Shown here piece after piece: positions 58,301-64,000 of a stretch of DNA of 64,000 nt. The notes below the pieces were generated by a model. The model was not told the origin of the DNA. It ran no database searches and saw nothing but the letters and a program-made list of their open reading frames with translations. The position numbers were made by a program, and so were the translations under genes. The DNA comes from Triglochin maritima. Taxonomy: Eukaryota > Streptophyta > Magnoliopsida > Alismatales > Juncaginaceae. Within the stretch, counting starts at the first letter, position 1. Each line of letters begins with the position of its first letter. The stretch lies in contig OY821772.1 of the NCBI GenBank assembly GCA_963682175.1, positions 60,844,925-60,908,924 on the forward strand. The letters are read 5' to 3'.

Positions 58301-59448
58301 GAAATAATATTTCGCCGTATAGCTGGTGCATACAACACGTCGTGAGGTAATAGGATCCGGCCACTTCGGAAAGCCACTTTGCATGTGCCAACTCCAAGAA
58401 CTTCAATGCTAGTGTTGTTCACCATGTTTATTCGCCTCCCACTTTGAACACGACGATATTCCACGAAGGCAGAACGATCCTTTGTTACGTAGTCCGTGGC
58501 ACCTGAATCCACAATCCACACAGGAGAGTGATCAGTGAGCATCACAGAACTAGTCATGTTACAATTCAAGGGATTACACACCGTAATTACCTTTTGCTCA
58601 GTGCACTCACGAGCAAAATGTCCAGTCTTTCGGCAGTTAAAACAAGTCACATTAGACTTATCTTTCCCACCTCTAGATCCTCGAGGTCGTTTCTTTCCAG
58701 CTTTATTTTCTGTTTTGTTTTTATTTGCACCCTTCTTGCCTTTAAAACCCTGAGCTATATCTCTTTTGCGCTTAAAACCTGCACTCATCCGAGGAGTGCC
58801 AGCGTCAGCAGCAAACACTTCAGTTAGAGGGGCTTCCGCAAGCATACGGCCCTCCTCCAGCTCTAGGTGTTTTGCGGCCTGGTCAAATGTCCTGATGTCA
58901 TCAGCATGAGTCAGATGGACCTTCATATGCTCCCAACTCTTCGAAGGCAATGATCTGCTGAGAGCAGACACTTGCTCCTCATCAGTCTTAGCACGACCGG
59001 TAGCGCTCAACTCGCTTATCATGTTTGACATTGCGGTAATATGTTGCCTCATCGTGTGACCTTGGCGCATTTTATACCCATCAAACATGAGCCCAAGCTG
59101 GCGGGTCCTTGTGATGGAGGTCACTCCGTACTGAAACTTCACAGCTTCCCATAAGGCCTTTGCAGTTCGCAATTTTTCGAACCGCAGTAACAGATCATCT
59201 CGCATCGAACTCAAAATTGTAATGCGAGCAATACGGTCTTTCTTTTTCCATGCATTATAGACATCCATATTTCTGCGATGCTGCGCAGTGTTACCCTCCT
59301 CGGGGGGAGACATAGTTGGGGTTATATTTTCTAACATGTCCTGATCCTCTAAGAGATACTCAATTTTACGATGCCACAGATCGTAATTTCTTTCATTGAG
59401 TTTATCTCCTCAAGTCAGATCAGCGACAATGCTTTTAGAAGCAACCAT
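55378..59448 (-). pseudogene. Copia gag-pol polyprotein (three nonsense codons)
   Basis: One 1357-codon frame from ATG 59448 to TGA 55378. In order: gag ([35 protein letters not shown]), zinc knuckle [14 protein letters not shown], protease with [14 protein letters not shown]_pre-integrase ([13 protein letters not shown]), integrase ([28 protein letters not shown]), RT with TLYVDDILM, and RNase H ([26 protein letters not shown]). Stops are TGA 59410-59412, TAG 57283-57285 and TAG 55534-55536; there is no frameshift. The catalytic motifs are otherwise present. The stops fit CGA and CAG codons changed by C-to-T. Confidence 0.93.
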
Positions 59449-61734
59449 AAAAATCTAGGACAAAAAACCACATAGCGATACATGAGTTCTAGCATAAAAT
59501 ACAACGAGCCGCAATAGTCATAAAAAAAATAAACTAACTTAATAACTATAGCATTCAGACCAAAGGAAAACATAAAGCGTTCGATCAAATCCTCATGCAA
59601 TAGTTAATAAAGCTATTTTACCAATTCATATATTGCGCTCCATATGATTTAATAACCCAAAAAAACGTATAAATCATGGCAAATCAGCAGCAAATAAATA
59701 ATTATCCGCCGGTTGCAAGGTGGTTTACACAAAACACTTCTACCTTGCAACTCCCACTAGGCATGCAAGTTCCAAAAAAACGTTCCTTTCAGAACATTCC
59801 AATCAATATCACACAGAAATTAATTGCTACATTACTTCCATATCGAGCTAAGGATCCCCCATAGGGATTTAGCACTGTAGATGGGAACCTGCATAAGCCT
59901 TATAGCAATAATATCGCAATAATAAAAATAAAAGAACCCCTCGTCTCCCTAGGGCAATAAACAGTCCACAGTCCATAAATATTACAGCCCATTGCGATAT
60001 CTATTGCAAATGGACATAAATGAATGAAATTACGCTCAACTCTCAATAAGGCAGCAAAAATAAATCAACATCCATTCACACCATTCATACCATACAAGGG
60101 CAATCTTTCCATATGTTAGCACAATCACACACATGAATAAAGTGTACACCACTTCCAAATAAGAAGGAAGTAATATATAAGGAAACAACGCATATATGGA
60201 GCATAAGAAAAACGTATATGGAAATACCAATCAATCTCCATAATAGTATCTCAAAATAGAAATTTTCTTTTCTTTCCCCAATCAACATAATCATGAGAGC
60301 GTAAAAATTATCCTACTCGCATTAGGAAAGAAAAATCCGGAAAAAATTCTCAATGAGATCAACACATGTATGTGGATTTAATCATAAAGGAAATATTTCA
60401 AATGAAATGCATGCTATCATTCCAAAAAATCCGAAATTCCTTAAATGAGATCAACACATATATGTGCATCAAAGGAAAGCATTCAAAAAATATTTTTAAG
60501 GCAACAAAACTCCAGCCCATAATATGCTCTAAAAAATTTCAGAATTTGGCAATCTTTCCTTAATCAATATAAGCATGCAATCAACAATAATTATGCTACT
60601 TGTATTGGAAAGAAAAAATTCGAAATTTTCAAGAGAACAACAAGCATATATGCGCATTTTTCAGTAAGGAAACCAATCAATCACATGCATGTTAATGCTC
60701 CAAAAACAGCCATATCCGAAATTCTTTGGAGCAACAAGGCAACACAATTATCATGCATATGCATATGGCAATAAACATCTACTCTAGATACATGCTCATA
60801 TTGAAAAATGCTAAATAAACAAGCATATACACGAAATTCCAGCAAACATGAGATCTAGTCATGCATGTACACGAATCAGAGATAACAACATTTGATCCAT
60901 CCATGCAATCCGACATGCATGATGATATACAAATGACATACAAACATTATCATCTAATTCAAGCATGAAAAAAATATCAGAGAATTAAACTACTGATTAT
61001 CATATAAAACATGCGCAAAAACAGAAGATCATCATGATAGGGTGAACACAGATTTCATGTATACATGCTCAAAGATTAGAATAAAAAATATCTAACCCTA
61101 ATTAGGAAAAATCAGGAAAAATAGATATCTGATTTCATGTATACATGTGCATGATTTAGAAGAATCAACATGGAAAATAACTTCTGATTTTATCTAATAC
61201 ATGCGCAAAGAATAGAGGTAACAACACAGAAAAAACAGAATTCTGGTCACATCTATGTATGTGCAATGATAGGAGAGCAACATATCATATTGGCTCGAAA
61301 TAAAATCAGGAAAAATCCATCTTAAACCATGCATACATGCGCAAGAATGGAGGAGCAAAATCTAACCCTAGATGCATGCTCTAATGAACCAAAACATGCG
61401 CAACAAGTAGAGTCTAGTCTAAACCCTAATAGCATGTTAGAAAGAACTCAGCAAACATGCACCACTTATATCTCTAAATGAACGATCATATTATTTCATT
61501 TAGAGATTAAAAAACCCTCTGAGTTTTCATTTCCAGAATATCAAAAACGAATTTGAAAGAAAAAACATGAACAATCAACATATATAACATGCGCATCATG
61601 TAAATAAGCAATGCTGATTTTTCTGTTATCTTTCTTTCTCCAAAAAACATGACAACCGAATTTTTATCTCAAATTAGATTATCATGAAACAAAAATTCGT
61701 CAAGCATGGTGAGGATTCGAAGGTAACCAAGATG
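59449..61734 (-). other. Long untranslated leader of the copia element
   Basis: 2.29 kb between the PBS and the gag ATG, A-rich, with many ACATGCGCA/ATGCATAT words and no coding frame. Most copia leaders are much shorter. Confidence 0.75.
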
Positions 61735-61747
61735 GCTCTGGTACCAA

Positions 61748-62129
61748 TGTTAGCAAACAACGATTCTACAGGTTCAGGAGTACCTTTCTTGGAGAGAACC
61801 TGTGGCAGCGGAAGGAAGATGGAGGTCACCTTACGGAATCATTTTCACCGGTCGGTCTCCTACTCTCTTGGAGAATGAGCGCGAGTCCACAACCCAAGAG
61901 TCCACGGAATGAGCTTGGTGGAGGTGGAGGGACGAAATGGGAGAGAGAGAAGGTGGCGGCTAGGGTGGGTGGAGGCTAGGGTTTGCACCCTTGTTGTTCC
62001 ATCCAATGGGAGGCTCCCCTCCTTATATAGATGACTCCACCCTAAACTCTTAAATGTGTAGTCTAATAGGGACGCACCATGTGTCAGTGCTTTGGGCAAA
62101 TATCTTATTAATCCTAGATTAATCCAATA
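61748..62129 (-). repeat. 5' LTR of the copia element
   Basis: 382 bp, adjacent to the PBS. Partner of 53740-54122. Confidence 0.93.
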
Positions 62130-62134
62130 CCACC

Positions 62135-62470
62135 ATTATGCAGTTTCACTTTTTTGTCAGATTTAATCTGTAAATCATTTTTTCTCATCAAACTTGTAGT
62201 ACATTATACATACACTTTCCAGGAATATGATGGTCCAAAAAGAGTTCGTTGATGTTGACATAGAACATTTGAGGATATCATAAAAGATATTCAAGATACT
62301 GCAACTTAATTGTTCCTAACCAAAAATAAAAGTATAATGTTCCTAACCATTGACCCTTTAATTCTTTACAACTTAATTGAATACTTGAATAAAATAAGAT
62401 TAGAAGACGGGATAAGGATAAGTTTAACACCTTGCTGGGAAGAAAGAGGAGCATAGGGCAAACAACTATC
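62135..62470. other. Intergenic
   Basis: No gene or repeat recognised. Confidence 0.4.
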
Positions 62471-62499
62471 TAAGAAGAAGAAGTGTTACCTTAAGAAGT

Positions 62500-62660
62500 G
62501 TTGTGGCGGCGGAAGAGGAGATAACGGTGGTCGTGGTGGTGGCGGAGGAGAGAACGGTGGTCGTGGCGGTGGCGGCGGAGAAGAGAAAGGTGGTCGTGGT
62601 GGTGGCGACGGAGGAGAGAACGGTGGTCATGGCGGCGGAGAGGACGTGGTTGTGCTCGTG
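62500..62660. repeat. GGTGGTCGTGG minisatellite
   Basis: Four to five degenerate units of GGTGGTCGTGGTGGTGGCGG plus AGGAGAGAAC. It opens long frames on both strands (His/Arg-rich on the minus strand) that I regard as artefacts, though a coding Gly-rich repeat is not excluded. Confidence 0.8.
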
Positions 62661-62849
62661 ACCTGTGGGATTGAGTGTTGAGACGAGAGAGGATCGGAGG
62701 ACGGGAGAAGTAGTTGTAGCCTGTGGCTGTGGGAGAGGGAGAGGGAGACGGGAGGGGTGGTTGTGGCGGCATGGCCTGTGGGAGAGGAGAGGAGAGGGAG
62801 ACAACCGTTCATTTGAGTACCCGACGACGTGTGAGACACAAAAATGATA

Positions 62850-63132
62850 CAATTTTTTTTGTATAACCATAATACAATACAAAATCAGTAAACTCGGATA
62901 CAAATTTTTTATGTTGTATTCAAATCTTGTTATCATATTTCGTGTCAAATTTTCAGACTCGTGTCCAACCAATTACGACTTTTCAACCAACTACGACTTT
63001 TCAACCAAAAAGATTTTTTTCATCTTCATTTTTATTACGAAGTTGACCATTGACTATATAGATAGCCTAAATTCTATGGTATGTATTTATGAAAGATTTA
63101 AATTTTAAAACTTGCAAAGCCCTAAAGATATT
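62850..63132. other. AT-rich intergenic DNA
   Basis: Nothing recognised beyond a short tandem TACGACTTTTCAACCAA (x2) near 62980. Confidence 0.4.
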
Positions 63133-63610
63133 TGTTTTGATCATAACGATCACCTATAATATTACATCGGTGTAACAGATTTATTTTTTCTTATTGATCA
63201 CATACACAGTTATCTTATAACCGAAGTCACCATCATCCAAGTCTACACGCATAAGAGTCGTATATCATGTATCGACAAAAAAACAATATTAGCATATTGC
63301 AGTCTCGATGCCCTTTGAAAACCGTGTAATTGTCTAGAAATCTATTTATTGTTTTTAAACAGATTTAACCCTTCCTTGTTGCAGTCGAGATAGATGTGTT
63401 TGTTGATCCGTTGATTAGCGTTCTAGATACTACTCAATATATATCATATCAAACAAAAGACTGTGTAGATATTGTGTAGACATATATCCTCAACAAAAGA
63501 TGAGACTCGATCGAAGCCTCACTTGGTCTTAATTTCACAAGTCGATCAAGTTCTATTGAGACAACTCGTCTAGATCTGATAGATAATGAGGCATAATTGA
63601 GCAGCAGCTA
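63133..63610. repeat. Direct repeat of 24212-24720
   Basis: High identity with several small indels, including loss of about 60 bp near 63470. Same orientation as the first copy. Confidence 0.85.
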
Positions 63611-63901
63611 AGCAACCACAGTTAATCCCCTAATTAGATCAATGTATTATGTAATACTTTACCTTGTAAAGTTAATGGCTATTCGGGTACATTTCTCTCA
63701 TATGATTAACCATAACCAACATAACTACTATCTACCTATATATAGTGGCCCTTAGGCTCATTTGTGGTGATGGTGGTGTAGAAACTTCATCCGGCAATTG
63801 TGTGTTAATGTAATTCGAATCAATGCAATAAGTCATCACATCACATATGAATAAATTAAGATATACATACATACATACACAAGATCACATACGAACATAC
63901 C

Positions 63902-64000
63902 TCGATTGTGCCGTTTCTTGCGAGTCGGTATCGGCTTTTCTCCGTCGATTCAAGTAAGCAAACACAGCTACTATGGTCCCAACAAAAAGCGGTGTAACAA
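63902..64000 (-). CDS. Partial exon, putative membrane-anchored protein
   Basis: The minus strand reads from the window edge VTPLFVGTIVAVFAYLNRR, then a charged tail (KADTDSQETAQS), and ends in AG before a GTATGT donor at 63901. The hydrophobic stretch could be a transmembrane segment. The phase and the AG end are like exon 1 of the small gene at 2898-3292. The next exon was not found in the 300 bp to the left. The protein is not recognised. Confidence 0.35.

Larger units (their letters stand above)
53740..62129 (-). mobile_element. Full-length Ty1/copia retrotransposon
   Basis: Two LTRs (53740-54122 and 61748-62129) start TGTTAGC and end CAATA on the plus strand. CCACC is duplicated outside them (53735-53739 and 62130-62134). 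The PBS (TGGTACCAGAGC, 61746-61735) follows the right-hand 5' LTR. A polypurine tract (AAGTGGGAGA) precedes the left-hand 3' LTR. By eye the LTRs differ at about 13 positions plus about 3 indels, roughly 3-4 percent, so the insertion is fairly recent. It carries one gag-pol frame with three stops. Confidence 0.95.

Noticed and set aside
53690..62200. Host exon interrupted by the full-length copia element
   Set aside because: A minus-strand frame is open across the CCACC site, but it spans only about 30 codons and no splice partner fits in phase.
62466..62972. His/Arg/Thr-rich frames and a Gly-rich frame on the other strand
   Set aside because: They come from the GGTGGTCGTGG minisatellite and show no conserved domain or leader.

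Overview
The window is nuclear DNA of a flowering plant. The genes have GT-AG introns, two plant lectin families are present (a GNA-type mannose lectin and F-box/Nictaba-like PP2-B proteins), and one gene encodes a conserved chloroplast protein. Plant lineages of Ty1/copia, Ty3/gypsy, CACTA and Mutator-like elements fill most of the rest. A free-standing GNA-type lectin is commonest in monocots, so a monocot is a reasonable but unproven guess. At least two thirds of the 64 kb is mobile DNA.

Layout. 1-6.4 kb: a solo LTR (254-1973) inside old lectin/PP2 flanking DNA, a GNA-like lectin exon (minus), a small two-exon membrane-protein candidate (minus), and a truncated PP2 exon that is an inverted, apparently identical copy of the last exon of the gene at 18.5-20.3 kb. 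7-10.1 kb: a complete three-exon chloroplast-protein gene with a hAT-like element just upstream and a SINE in intron 1. 10.4-17 kb: a decayed second lectin copy, LTR fragments, two related copia fragments and a LINE remnant. 18.5-20.3 kb: an intact three-exon F-box PP2-B gene, the best supported host gene. 21-24 kb: a PP2 pseudogene and a rearranged copia element. 24.9-28.4 kb: a gypsy-like LTR with a second LTR nested inside it. 28.4-35 kb: another PP2 pseudogene, LTR mosaics, a TNP2 remnant and a SIRE-like copia gag with its LTR. 35.2-44.6 kb: a complete 9.3 kb CACTA element (TSD TGG) with a TNP2 gene and a ten-exon Transposase_24-Ulp1 gene; it splits a host exon. 44.85-47.3 kb: a Mutator-like element with two convergent genes. 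48.5-49.9 kb: another solo LTR. 50.1-53 kb: a palindrome-rich element and a probable LTR. 53.7-62.1 kb: a full-length copia retrotransposon with two LTRs and a CCACC duplication. 62.1-64 kb: a minisatellite, a duplicated segment, and the edge of a minus-strand exon.

The most unusual signal is the 10-bp palindrome CGGTCGACCG. I count 21 perfect copies and many one- or two-base variants in seven clusters, all in LTRs or LTR pieces of several unrelated families. In some families the cluster lies upstream of the TATA box and in others downstream. The CACTA ends (GACGTC), the Mutator-like introns (GGCGTCT..AGACGCC) and one LTR family (ACCGCCAATTGGCGGT-like hairpins) carry their own palindrome sets.

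Most breaks in the element genes are in-frame stops consistent with C-to-T or G-to-A change, as expected for methylated, silenced DNA. The host story is a small cluster of lectin-domain genes (PP2-B and GNA types) that was duplicated, inverted and then expanded by nested insertions.
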